Positions 20,222 through 31,756 of a stretch of DNA of 64,000 bases are shown here, in pieces; position 1 is the first letter of the stretch; each line of letters starts with the position of its first letter. Source of the DNA: Rhizoctonia solani (taxonomy: Eukaryota > Basidiomycota > Agaricomycetes > Cantharellales > Ceratobasidiaceae); assembly GCF_016906535.1 (NCBI RefSeq), contig NC_057385.1, forward strand, positions 3,472,001 through 3,536,000. Direction: 5' to 3'. The position numbers were made by a program, and so were the translations under genes. The notes under the pieces are model-generated. The model saw only the letters and a program-made list of their open reading frames with translations, had not been told where the DNA came from and did no database searches.

Positions 20222-23200
20222 TCAAGACCACCAGGAACTGCTTTCTTTGGATCTAAAGCCACCATCATCAAAGGTTGGCTTCAGACAAATAATGGACCTA
20301 AGAAGCGCATCACCTTTGACTCAGGATCAGAGATCACTCTCATTAATGAGTCAATACTTAAAACTCTAGATCCATCACCTAGAGTGCGCATTGGACAAAA
20401 ACTCAAGTTAATTCAAGTTACTGGGAATAGTAGCTTATCACAGTATATTTCCCTTCCTATCATCTTTGATACTGAACAAGGATTAGTTAAAATGATTGTA
20501 GAAGCCTACATAGTTCCTAACATGAACACACCTTTTATCTTAGGAACAGACTTTGCATCTCAGTATCAACTGTCATTAGTTAGGAATGGAGAAGGAACAA
20601 GGATAGTTTTTGGGGATACAGGACGTTCTATTCCTGTGGAAGAATCAGATTCCAGCCCAAGAATTGACCAACAAGGTAATACCTTTATGGTTGAAGTTGC
20701 GCAAGGATTCATCAAGAATTCTGAGAAAATCAAGATCTCTAAGAAAGCCTACAAGAAGCGACTCCAACATAGGAAATTACCTCCCAATACTGTCAAAGTA
20801 AAAGTCTATGAGACAGTTACTATCCCAGCGCATACCATCAAGCTCATCAAAGTCAAGACAATATGGAAGGAAGGTCAAGCCTCTGGTTTTATGGACAGAT
20901 CTTTCAATTCCCATCGACAAGAAGAACATCTGTTTGCAATAACAGACTGCCTGATAGATAGGAACAATCCTAAGATTCAGGTTTCTAACCTATCAGAACA
21001 TCCTTTAAGATTGCAAGGAGGAGAAATTCTTGGATATATGCATGATCCCAATGAATACCTTGCAAAAAAAGGACATTACTAAGGAAGAAAAAGACAGCAT
21101 TATCAAGTATGCTACCTTAGTACAAGCCATGGTGCAGAGGAAAGCTGAAGAAAAGCCTACTGCACAAGAAGAGGAATTAATGAAGTCGCCTGAAGGAGGA
21201 CCAAGACTGCTGAAGTACCTGACCCAGAACCTGTCCCTTCAGATAGATTCTTCAAGAAGTTAATTTCTCAGAACATCTCACTCCTAATCAAAGGGCTAAA
21301 CTAGAAAAAGTCTTGCGCAAGCATGAGTTAGCCTTTGGATTAGATGGTAGACTTGGTACTCATAACACTCAACTGGAAATTAGACTAAGGCCAGGAACTA
21401 AAGAAATATCTCTAACCCCTTACCATGCTTCTCCAGCTAAAAGAGAAGTCATTGACAAGCAGATTGAGGAATGGCTTAAACTTGGAGTCATTGAGCCATC
21501 CAAGAGTGCTTGGGGATTTCCTGTCATAGTAGTCTATCGCAACAGTAAACCCAGACTATGTGTGGATTACAGACGTCTCAATGAAGTAGCTGTACCAGAT
21601 GAGTATCCCTTACCAAAACAAACTGACATCTTGCATGCCTTGGAAGGATCTCAATGGCTTACTACCTTAGATGCGCTAGCTGGTTTCACTCAGCTAACCA
21701 TTAAGGAGGAAGACAGAGAGAAACTTGCTTTCAGATGTCACAACGGCCATTGGCAACCTACCAAACTACTCTTTGGATATAGGAATGGACCAGCAGAGTT
21801 CCAGCGTGTCATGAATAGGATACTTTCAAGATTTCTATGGCAATTTGCCCTAGTATATATTGATGACATAGTGATCTATAGTGTTGAGTTTGAAGACCAT
21901 TGCAATCACTTAGATCAAGTCTTAGGAGCTATTGAAGAAGCTGAAATCACCCTATCTCCAAAGAAATGTCACATTGGATACCAATCACTACTATTGCTAG
22001 GACAGAAGGTATCAAGATTAGGTCTATCAACCCATAAGGAAAAAGTTGATGCTATCTTAGAGTTGGAACCCCCTAAAAATGTTCCTACTTACAGACTTTC
22101 CTAGGGATGATGACTTATTTCTCTAGCTATATTCCCTTCTACTCATGGATTGTAGCGCCTTTGTTCAAGCTTCTCAAGAAAGGAACAGCTTGGTCTTGGG
22201 AGGAAAAGGAACAACAAGCGTTTGAACTTGCTAAAGAGGCCCTTGCATCTGCTCCAGTAATGGCTTATCCTATTATTGGAAAACCTTACAGATTATATAC
22301 AGATGCATGCGACTATGGCCTTGGAGGAATATTACAGCAAGTCCAATCATCAAGATAAAAGACTTAAAAGGGACAAAGGCATACAAGTACTTAAGGGGGG
22401 AATATGATAAAGGAAACCCAGTTCCCAGAATGACAATTCCTGCTTCCAAGCAGAGAGACGACGTGACTGGGGGGGATACATGGGATAAGCAAGACTTTGA
22501 AGAAACAACTGTACAAGTGGAGCAAGTCATTGCTTATTGGTCAAGGATTCTAAAAGAAGCAGAAAGAAACTACTCCCCAACAGAGCGCAAAGCATTAGCC
22601 CTCAAGGAAGCACTTGTGAAATTTCAGGTATACTTGGAAGGAGCTGAATTTGTTGCTATCACAGATCACGCCGCTCTCACTTGGAGCAAGACTTACAATA
22701 ATGTCAACAGAAGACTCATGACATGGGGCTTAGTATTCTCAGCCTACCCAGGAATGCAGATTGTGCACCGCGCAGGAAGAGTACATGACAATGCAGATCC
22801 TATCTCAAGACTTAGGAGGAGAACCCCATATCATACCAGCCCTCTGGCAGATCAATCAACTCCACTCAAGCTCAATATGGAGGAAGACCCATTAAGAAAC
22901 CTCTACAAGGAGATAAATGAACGTTTTGAAGAGAAACTTCTTAGAGTTGCAAGCGCATTCACCCAGAGTTACAAAATTGGAAATAGCCAGAAGCCCATCA
23001 AGAAGTGGATACCCACACCGGCAGAAGCTATATCTTATCAAACAACTACCTCATACTCTGTGGAAATATCAATAAACTCAGAAGAAATCACAAGGTTCAT
23101 AGAAGCATACAAGAAGGACTCCCATTTTAAGCAAGTGATGGAAGAGTTCAAGTCGCACCACAATCCACTCAATCCACCCTTCCATCAATACCAGATAGGA

Positions 23201-24622
23201 GATAATGGATTGATCTACTTTATAGATTCCCAGGAAAAGTATTGGCTATGTGTACCTAGGGATCTACAAGTAGATATTTTGAAGGAAAATCATGATAACC
23301 TCAATCAAGGAGCACATGCTGGTTATGCTAAGACATATCATCGAATTGCTTCTGTTTACTATTGGCCTAAGATGGCTAGAAGCATTCAGAAGTATGTACA
23401 CACTTGTGATATCTGTCAGAAAGCAGGACATCGACGGCATGGACCCAGAGGATTCCTTCAACCTTTACCTATTCCACAGCAACCCTTTGAAGTAGTATCA
23501 ATGGACTTCATCATGGATCTTCCACCAAGTAACAACTACAACGCTATCCTAGTTATTGTGGACAAACTAACTAAGTATGGACATTTCATCCCATGTACTA
23601 CTCAGATAGATGAAGTACAAACAGCGCAACTGTTCCATGATCACATATGGTGTCACTATGGTTTACCTCGGCAAGTAATCACTGATAGAGATGCTAGATG
23701 GACAGGAGCCTTTTGGGGTCACTTAGTTAGTATGTTAGGAATTCGGCAGCACCACTGCACATCATCCTCAGAGTGATGGACAAACAGAGATACTTAATCA
23801 AACTACAGAAGTGGCTATTAGAGTATTCACTAACCCAGCTAAGGACAATTGGAGTAAGCTTCTATCAGGATTTGCGCACTCATACAATACAAGTGTGCAT
23901 ACATCCACACAACAGACACCAGCCTTCCTACTCCGCGGATTCCAGCCTCTAACATCAGCCGACTTACTGGCTCTCACTTCTGAGAACATTCCAAGACCAG
24001 CCCAAGAAAGTCAAACAGCTGAAGAATTCAAGGAATCCATGGAATTAGCACGATCATTAGCTAAGGACGCTCTCAAAGTAGCTCAGAATTATCAACAGAA
24101 ATACTATAATTCTGACAAGACACATGTTACCTTTGAGCCAGGAGATTTAGTCTTAATCAATCCCCATTCCTTAAACTTACTCAAACATCAGTCAGGGAAA
24201 GGGAATAAGCTAAATATGCGTTATGAAGGACCATTTGAAGTCATGGAAAGCATATCACCAGTAGCATATAGGATAAGATTACCTGCTAGCTATCGCATAC
24301 ACCCAATCATTAACATAGCACACTTGGAATCTTACAAGGCATCACCCCCAGAGTTTGGAAGCCGACCCACTCAGAATATACCTAGAGAAGACTTCCAACA
24401 GATGCCTGAATATGAGGTGGAAAGGATAGTAGAAGAAAGGACAATAAAGAAAGGCAACAAGGAATTAGGCAGTACAAAATCCGTTGGCTTGGGTACAGCT
24501 CAGAACATGATAGATGGAGGACAGAGAAAGAATTAAGGAATGCTCCAGAAGTAATCAAAGAATGGAAGCGAACCTCTAGCTCCACTATCCATCCCAATCA
24601 CAAGAAGAAGAAGGAGTTCTAA
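20219..24622 (+). pseudogene. Gyp-B Pol: protease, RT, RNase H, integrase, chromodomain-like end
   Basis: The protease motif FDSGSEITLI lies near the start (20219-21082). RT (21313-22104) has RLCVDYRRLNE and an intact YIDD. RNase H has YTDACD and then the insertion of about 60 residues (DLKGTKAYKYLRGEYDKG...) before YWSRILKEAERNYSPTE, as in other agaricomycete elements of this clade. Integrase has CDICQKAG, SMDFIMDL and ITDRDARW, then SDGQTE after a frame break near 23757. The end, after a break near 24467, reads QYKIRWLGYSSEHDRW, chromodomain-like, stopping at 24620-24622. Breaks at about 21080, 22105 and 22355 also occur. The domain order PR-RT-RH-IN identifies Ty3/Gypsy. Confidence 0.88.
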
Positions 24623-24822
24623 GCTCCACATGGCTTCTTCCATGTACCACAGGTGTAACTAAACCGGTCATATCCTCCAGAATAGGAAATAACAACACTC
24701 AATGTTCAAATCTCTAAGTCAAACCTATCTTATGGAGGATGGATTTTGTATAAATGCTATCACTCAACTCCTCTATTGCCATCCCACTCACACTGAATAC
24801 GTCTACTCAGTACTCTATCAAT

Positions 24823-26158
24823 ATGTCTTTTGCTCAAAGCTTCTACTGCTTCCCCATCTTCACCACCTATTGCAATGATGTGCCTCTCTCCCCTGAGACA
24901 GGTATTATTGAGGCTAATCATGTCCGCAACTTATACTACATTTATGCTAACCGCCACAATGATCACCCTTCACCTTACTCAGAGAACCATCCTGACCCTC
25001 TGGAGCGGCGCATTCATGCTATGCCAGATGTTGAGGTGTTCCTCATGGCTGATGATCACCCTCCCCAGTGGTTCCTAGGTGTTGACCTTGCCCATGCTCT
25101 CCATGGGGCCTACTACCATGCTCTCCAGGTCTTTGGGGATGCTGTTCAACCCACAGGATGGAATTGCCATGATCCTTGGGGCAATTTATTATGCCTCTAA
25201 GCTAGAAAGATCAACTTCCCATACCCCTCGTCCTATCTGCTTCACTTGCAATCTCTACCACTTCCCTTTTGACACCTTCCATGAATTACAGCGCCAAGTC
25301 CACCACAACAATTTCTATGTCATCTGTCTCAACGCGCTTTCCATCATTATTAATGCTACCAAGCAGAACCATTACAGCAACATGGCCCATGTTGGGTACA
25401 TTCGTGGTTCCCCTGCTTGCGTATCAGCACACGCTTCTGGTGTCGTCTACATGGGCACCCTGTCATTGATAGCTCTGAAGACAATTTATCAGACGCGGGT
25501 AAGCAGGATTGGCATAGAATTATATGTGCACTAAATATACAAGGATATGTGTCACAGGATTCCCTATCAACGACTACGACGCCGACAATGAGTCCTTGGG
25601 CCCGCTTACGCCGCCCACTGAAGTTTCTTCGCCGCCTGCGTTGGAAGAATTTGCGGAACAGATCTTCAACTACGCCGCTTGGGGAATCGAGCCTCCGGTC
25701 ATCCCTGAGTCCCACGGAATCCAATGGCTGGGACAGCAATACGGCGATTCATTCACTGCGCCGGAGTTCGAGCCCTTACACGCCGCAAGCAATGCAGGCG
25801 AGTACCCTGCACCTCCCAACAGCAGCAATTACAAGCTTGACGTCAACGCTCTTACCGAGCAGCTTGCGCAAGTGGCCGTTGTACAGGACGCCGATCCCGC
25901 ACCCCCGTCCTTCAGCGCCGACTTCGTCAAATCTGTTTGGGAATGGCCAGGAGAACCTCAGCCGTCGCCGACCTGGGACCTCCTGAGTGGCCCTCCGTAC
26001 TGCAGCAGCACACGCCTCCGTTTTCATGGGAAGACCATTGGCACGAGGTTCGCGCCCGCGACTTAAGGACCGAAGGGGATATGGACTTCGACATTGGCGG
26101 AGGAATCAAAATCAACGCTAACCATGTCATTCAAACTCGTCCTGTAGCCTCTAACTAG
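24823..26158 (+). pseudogene. Extra ORF downstream of Gyp-B pol, function unknown
   Basis: Between pol and the 3' LTR, a reading frame starts at ATG 24823 (MSFAQSFYCFPIFTTYCND) and continues with DVEVFLMADDHPPQWFLGVD. After a frame break near 25180 it reads ICFTCNLYHFPFDTFHELQR. A likely intron, GTAAGC...TCACAG at 25499-25557 (59 nt), joins SSEDNLSDAG to FPINDYDADNESLG. The last part is acidic and Pro-rich, and one more frame break near 25975 leads to GGGIKINANHVIQTRP and a stop at 26156-26158. The second exon is visibly richer in CpG than gag-pol. I recognise no domain, signal peptide or membrane segment, so an env-like role is not supported. It may be a captured host gene or an accessory protein of this lineage. 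Confidence 0.5.
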
Positions 26159-26596
26159 TAGTCAGTGTCTCCTTCAGCCTTGTAACTTCCAATCCGTGCT
26201 TTTAGCACCTCTTTCCTGTATTCTGCGACCATTAATACTCTACTCGCGAATCCGATTGTTTTTGACTCGTCTAAATAATCGTCGCTAAGAATTCAACCCT
26301 TATCCGTGTGAACGTCCCACCACACTTAGTACCGATCGATAGCCACGATCCGATAGATATTGATAGCACTTTTAACTAAGTCAAAAGCCTCGGATTTGAC
26401 CCTGTAATAATACAACAAGTAAATACCTTGCACCAGCTGTAGACTCAGAGCGGGTGACTAAGCCTTAAGCGCCCATGGCTCTGACTTTAAGACTTAGCAA
26501 ATGAAGTAAAGGAATTTAATTCCTATTTCAAGGAGTATAATCAATTAGCATCAAACTTTTGATCAGGAAGCCATCTCTTGATAGGATAAGTCCAGA
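26159..26596 (+). other. Gyp-B 3' untranslated region
   Basis: No ORF. The first 200 bases keep the CpG-rich character (cgatcgatagccacgatcc); the rest is AT-rich up to the purine tract. Confidence 0.5.
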
Positions 26597-26608
26597 TTGG
26601 GGGGGATA
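26597..26608 (+). promoter_or_regulatory. Gyp-B polypurine tract
   Basis: A G-run (ttgggggggata) lies directly left of the 3' LTR start tgttatggat, where the plus-strand primer belongs. Confidence 0.75.
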
Positions 26609-27658
26609 TGTTATGGATATGACATTTCTTCTTTAATCTGTACTTATTTTATTTTACACTAGTAATCTTACAGTAAATAAGTGAGATAAAGATGCGAACT
26701 AAGGTTTTCAAGGTCCCTCTATCCAATAGTGACCTTTACAAAACCTACAAACCTCAGGAATACCCTTAATACGAATGTCTTTTGCATATATGCTGTTTTC
26801 TCACTCATTTAAATATATATAAATTCAGCTGAGTAGATAAACAGTAGCAAGTAATATTTCTCTTGTTTGTAGTATTTATTATTCAAGATTCTATCTGTGG
26901 CTACACACAGAAATATTCAGGGTCCCCCCTGTCGCATAGGCAAGTGCTCCGGCGCTTAATCAGCCCTTAAGCGCCGACGCACTAAATGCGCCTTTTCTCT
27001 CCACCCGGGCATCCCAACTGCCGAATCGCTTGCGCTTAGGTGCGCATGTTTGCGCGCTCCAGAACGCTGGGTCAAACTCCCAAAACGGACAACATTTGGT
27101 AGAGTTATGCCCCATTTACTGTAAGTACCCAATGCAGAGGTATCCTACCTTTGGGACTGTTTACTCCAAGGATGAAACACTTAGCCTTGGGACATCTAAG
27201 GACCCACACAGGTAAATAATGCCTTGGGGCAAATATTAGGATCTGTTGTTTGTTTACTATGTACCAAGGTATCGGCTCCCTCAAGTGTTTCAGTTGCCAC
27301 ATGTACCTCCTGTACCCCCTCTTGGTATCAATCATGTATATACTTGTTTGTGCGCCTTCTCAGGGTATAAAAGGACCCTGTGAAGACGCTTCTAATGCAT
27401 CCTACTTTTACTCTTATATATTGACATATACACACAAGCCTTTAACAGCTTATCTGCGCATTTACTTTAGTGATTGACTCACTGTAAATAGCATAGGAGG
27501 TTATATGGTGCACTAAGACCATAGGCCAGTGCCAACAGACACAGGGTAACCTATTAGTGTGCTTACTGCAACCCTGTACCCCTTGACCATGACAGTTGTT
27601 GAGTCCAACATTGAGTATAGTGCAACAATACTGCAAGGATTGTTGTGATTGAGTGATA
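26609..27658 (+). repeat. Gyp-B 3' LTR, left part
   Basis: It is closely similar to 14539-15612. It stops at gagtgata, where the fold-back element begins. Confidence 0.88.
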
Positions 27659-29789
27659 CACTGAGCAGCAAAAGTATTGCAGGTCAGGAGAGGTCAAATG
27701 TTAATCTCCATTGCTGAGCAGCCAATCAGTGAATCCAATCCAAATTATACTGACATATGTGGCCATTGTAACACTATGTTTTAGCACAGAATTTTACAAA
27801 TCCATCAAGAACTAAGGTCACAACCCCACTTTTGCTGTAATGCAACCTGCAAAACTTTTGCAAATTGTGTTATGCATCTTAAAAATCTGCACATAACTGA
27901 TTATGCAGTTCAGTATAAGTCCTGGTTTTTTGCACACACATTCTCAGTTATATGGGCCATTGCTGGACAGAGTATCAGCTTGTTTCACCCATTAGGGACT
28001 GTGTAACAGAACTGTCTTCTCAGGGCCAGTAAAAGAAACTCAAAATTGCAGTTGCATTGCACTCAAGCCACTGTGTGGGCTGGAAATGCTTTGGGGTATT
28101 TCAGGAGACTGCTGGTACCCAGTGAAACAGTTTCCATGACATTCCCACACCTGGGACTGGTAATATAAGAGATTGAAGTGGGTTAGGCTGTATGAGCTGA
28201 AAATTGAAATGCCACTCATAAGCCAGAATCCAAGCCAAATGACATATGACTTCTAGCAGTAGTAGACACAGGTCAAGGGTATGCTGAGATTGATTATCTA
28301 GGGCAGCAGTGATGTGTACACAAAGATCATGCAGTACACACAGAGATTGCAGCCAATAGGTGGGGTCTCAAATTGTTACAACCTCCTTACCTATACCACT
28401 GAATTTGGACAATTTTTCTGATATTGTTACTATTTTTTATGAACTCTATATCTTATGTTTTCTAGTCACATGACCTTGGCGCTTATCATGCCAAGATGCC
28501 GCACTGAGATGCTGTGCCAAGAGCGCCCAGGAGAAATCCACACTTCTGCACAGCCTGCAGCATGCTTCTCATTTCATCCATGTACTTCTTTTCTCACTTG
28601 CACAGACCATGTAGATAGCGCCCTTATGATTATATATACAGCAGGAAAATTGCTTGGGAACACCAAGTCAATTTTACCTTGTCTCTTATCCATCAGAGAA
28701 GGTATCCAGCCAGCTAAGTAAGCTGGCCCCCATCAGTAGTAACCACTTACCCCTTTATTACACCTACCACACCTCCTAGGCCTTGGGCCCCATTGTGCCA
28801 GTAGTTACCAGTAGGTTGCCTTAAGCAACATTAGTATAGCCTTTTGAGTAGATTACATACGCATTAACTGTATAGTACAGCCTTAAGCACCTGCCCTATT
28901 AGCAAGTACCCACCTTACAGTGGTGTACAACACAAATTGAACATGTCCTAACTCTGAGATTGTCAATCAGGAAGCAACCAATTTCTCATCATCAGGTCTG
29001 TCTTAGAGATACCTTCTACTGTATGAGTTTGAACCTCTTCCAATTCACAATCTCAGAGTTAGAACATGTTCAATTTGAGACCCCACCTATTGGCTGCAAT
29101 CTCTGTGTGTACTGCATGCTATCTTTGTGTACACATCACTGCTGCCCTAGATAATCAATCTCAGCATACCCTTGACCTGTGTCTACTACTGCTAGAAGTC
29201 ATATGTCATTTGGCTTGGATTCTGGCTTATGAGTGGCATTTCAATTTTCAGCTCATACAGCCTAACCCACTTCAATCTCTTATATTACCAGTCCCAGGTG
29301 TGGGAATGTCATGGAAACTGTTTCACTGGGTACCAGCAGTCTCCTGAAATACCCCAAAGCATTTCCAGCCCACACAGTGGCTTGAGTGCAATGCAACTGC
29401 AATTTTGAGTTTCTTTTACTGGCCCTGAGAAGACAGTTCTGTTACACAGTCCCTAATGGGTGAAACAAGCTGATACTCTGTCCAGCAATGGCCCATATAA
29501 CTGAGAATGTGTGTGCAAAAAACCAGGACTTATACTGAACTGCATAATCAGTTATGTGCAGATTTTTAAGATGCATAACACAATTTGCAAAAGTTTTGCA
29601 GGTTGCATTACAGCAAAAGTGGGGTTGTGACCTTAGTTCTTGATGGATTTGTAAAATTCTGTGCTAAAACATAGTGTTACAATGGCCACATATGTCAGTA
29701 TAATTTGGATTGGATTCACTGATTGGCTGCTCAGCAATGGAGATTAACATTTGACCTCTCCTGACCTGCAATACTTTTGCTGCTCAGTG
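27659..29789. mobile_element. Giant fold-back (inverted-repeat) element, Tc1/mariner-like ends
   Basis: The left arm is 27659-28373 plus 28938-28963 and the right arm is 29047-29789. They are near-perfect reverse complements of about 740 bp around an 83-base loop. The outer ends are cactgagcagcaaaagtatt and its complement. TA lies on both sides (27657-27658 and 29790-29791), as for Tc1/mariner insertion. No transposase is encoded. A solo LTR (28374-28932) has since inserted near the inner end of the left arm. LTR sequence between the two TA sites, present in the 5' LTR, is missing here. Confidence 0.85.
28374..28932 (+). repeat. Solo LTR, Gyp-A family, in fold-back element
   Basis: 559 bp, tgttacaacc...gtacaaca, a diverged copy of the Gyp-A LTR. 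It is flanked by caaat on both sides (28369-28373, 28933-28937). No internal element remains, so it arose by LTR-LTR recombination. Confidence 0.9.
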
Positions 29790-29791
29790 TA

Positions 29792-30022
29792 TCCCAGAGA
29801 CCTTAAGTAACATTAGTTCAAGGTACTATACATAACCAACCACCTGCACTTCATAGTTGCTAGACTATTTGTTAGGAGTTGTTCATTCCTGATAACCTAG
29901 CATATATTGTGCATATATTCTGTGCATATATTCTAATTCTTAATACTTGTTACTGGCTATTCCCATATACATTTTGTATATAGTAATTCTTTCTTACTTC
30001 TGTACTTACACAACTCTTAACA
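29792..30022 (+). repeat. Gyp-B 3' LTR, right part
   Basis: Matches the right end of the 5' LTR (ccagagaccttaag...actcttaaca), with a further internal deletion between two copies of cttaag. Confidence 0.85.
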
Positions 30023-30750
30023 GGTACTTGCTAGTGGCAGGTGCTTGAGGCTGTACTAAACAGTGACAAACAACTAACTAGGCTATCTACTTCTATCTAA
30101 GTTGCTTAAGGCAACTACTAACTAACTACTGTTGATGGCAAGGGGCCTTAGGCCAGTGAGGAGTGGGTAGACTACTGATGTGACATGAGTGGGGTACTTC
30201 TGAAGGTCCAGTTACTTAGCTGGCTACTCTATGGGGCCCCAAAAACACAGGAGCTCTGAAGTGCTCTGGTTTTGGGAGCCTCCTTGTTAGGATCCAACAG
30301 ATCTGGATTGCTTGGTGAGCACTTGGGAGCACTCCACAAGCACTTCCCAGTCTCATACCAAACACTCTGGAATGCTTGTCAACAATAGCAAGTCCCAGAG
30401 CACTCCCAAGATTTTTGGGGCCCCATAGAGTGCTGGGACCTGTCTGAGATGAGAGGCAAGGTAAAATTGACTTGGGGTCTCCAAGCAATTCTCCTGCTGT
30501 AAATATAGTAAGGGGAGCTATCTACATGTGGTCTGTGCTTGTGAGAAAAGAAGGAGGAGAAGTGTGCTGCAGGCTGCGCAGAAGCATGGATTTATAGTAA
30601 GCGCCCTTGGCATGGCATCTTGGCATGGCATCTCAGCATAATAAGCACTGAGGTCATGTGATCAAAAATTAAAAGATAAAGATTCTGTAAAAATACTATA
30701 AATCAGAAAAGTTGTGCAATTCCAAAGGTATATATTGTGAGGGGGTAACA
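30023..30750 (-). repeat. Gyp-A-family LTR, minus strand, left end missing
   Basis: Its minus-strand reading resembles the Gyp-A LTR, from the start tgttaccccctcac to the part equivalent to agcaagtacc. The outermost bases are replaced by the end of Gyp-B at 30022. It carries a short palindromic insertion (30226-30431), which explains its extra length. Confidence 0.7.
30226..30431. mobile_element. MITE-like insertion with 20-bp palindromic ends
   Basis: actctatggggccccaaaaa (30226-30245) is repeated exactly in reverse complement at 30412-30431, bounding 206 bp without coding capacity. The outer 5 bases may be a target duplication, but actct/agagt are inverted rather than direct, so they belong to the repeat. 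Confidence 0.65.
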
Positions 30751-30759
30751 CACATCCAC

Positions 30760-31233
30760 TGTTGTGACCTGTCATAACCACACTGTAAGGGGGACTATTT
30801 GCTAGTGGCAGATGCTTGTGGCTGTACTACTACAGGACACTGCTGACTAAGTAAGGCTATCTACTGAGAAAACTGCTTAAGGCAGCATGGGAGTATGTAT
30901 CTACAATGGTAAGAGGCCTAAGGCCAGTGATGAGCTATACTACTGACAAGTGAAGGGCTGTAAGGCCCAAGTGACTACTGTTAGTAAAAAGGCTTAAGGC
31001 CCTGAACTACTGGCTGGACTTCTGTAACCTGTCTGATGAGTAGACAAGGTAAAATCAACTTGGTGTCTCCAAGCAATTTTCCTGCTGTATATATACACAA
31101 GAATCACTAAATACAGATTGATAAGACATGGGAGAAAGAAGTAAGATACAAAATGAGAAGTGTGCTGCAGACTGCACAGAAGTGTGTTTCTTATCTAGGC
31201 ACCCTTGGCATGGCATCTTGGCTTGGTAAGTGC
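30760..31233 (-). repeat. Gyp-A-family LTR fragment, minus strand
   Basis: A second LTR of this family. It shares the landmarks aaggtaaaatcaacttggtg (R region) and ccttggcatggcatcttggc with its neighbour. It is cut at 31233, where another LTR type begins. Confidence 0.65.
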
Positions 31234-31364
31234 CAAGCATCCTAGACATCCTTAAGGGGCATTGAGGCAGCAGGTGCTTGCAGCTGTATGGACTAGCAAG
31301 AGAAACTGTGTAAGGCGGTGAGGAGGCTACCTACAACAACCAACTAAGTATCTACAACAACCAA
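31234..31364 (-). repeat. Gyp-D-family LTR fragment
   Basis: cctagacatccttaaggggc and the following bases match the LTR starts at 47905 and 55225. Only about 130 bases remain. Confidence 0.6.
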
Positions 31365-31482
31365 AGCCTTAGGGGCCTTTGGTTGCCTGCAGTTCCTAGA
31401 TGCTCCAGGAGCCATGGGGGAATGGGGACTGCCTTTCCCAGTTCTAAGGCCCTAATAAGCTCTTAGAGCTGTATAAGTCCCC
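31365..31482 (-). repeat. Dispersed repeat, inverted partner of 14365-14460
   Basis: The reverse complement contains ctctaagagcttattagggc and cccatggctcctggagcatc, as found at 14371-14450. The family is unknown. Confidence 0.6.
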
Positions 31483-31756
31483 CCAATCATTTTTCATTGG
31501 TTGGGTTGGTGTCATTGATACCATGGTTTGCTAATGTGGTGCTTATGGGTGGACCCTGGTTACTTGTGACTAAACAATTCCCACAATTGTGCATTTGTTA
31601 GTTATTGCATTGAAATATTTTTACATATGGGATATGTGTAGCACATGCAGGCATTGAGGCTTGGGTTGAGTTTCCTTCTGGGTCCCAGATCCTGGCAACA
31701 GTCAATTGCAGGACAGGTATATTATTAGGCCAACAGCTCAAATGTAACTGCGTGGT
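31483..31756. other. No gene recognised
   Basis: AT-rich with no repeats that I can link to the window's other families. It may be 5' sequence of the hypothetical gene that follows. Confidence 0.35.

Larger units (their letters stand above)
14539..30022 (+). mobile_element. Gyp-B: long-LTR chromodomain Gypsy with an extra 3' ORF
   Basis: LTRs of about 1.5 kb (tgttatggat...actcttaaca) flank gag, pol and a further ORF region. Bases next to the ends are ggatc (left) and ggtac (right). These are not identical, so a simple insertion is not proved, and recombination between copies is possible. The 3' LTR is shortened and carries a fold-back insertion. Gag and pol are degraded by many single-base frame breaks. 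Confidence 0.85.

Noticed and set aside
24823..25200. Envelope-like gene in Gyp-B
   Set aside because: I see no signal peptide, transmembrane segment or furin-like site, so position after pol alone is not enough.
14534..30027. ggatc/ggtac as the Gyp-B target duplication
   Set aside because: The two words differ in order at two positions. I do not accept them as a duplication.
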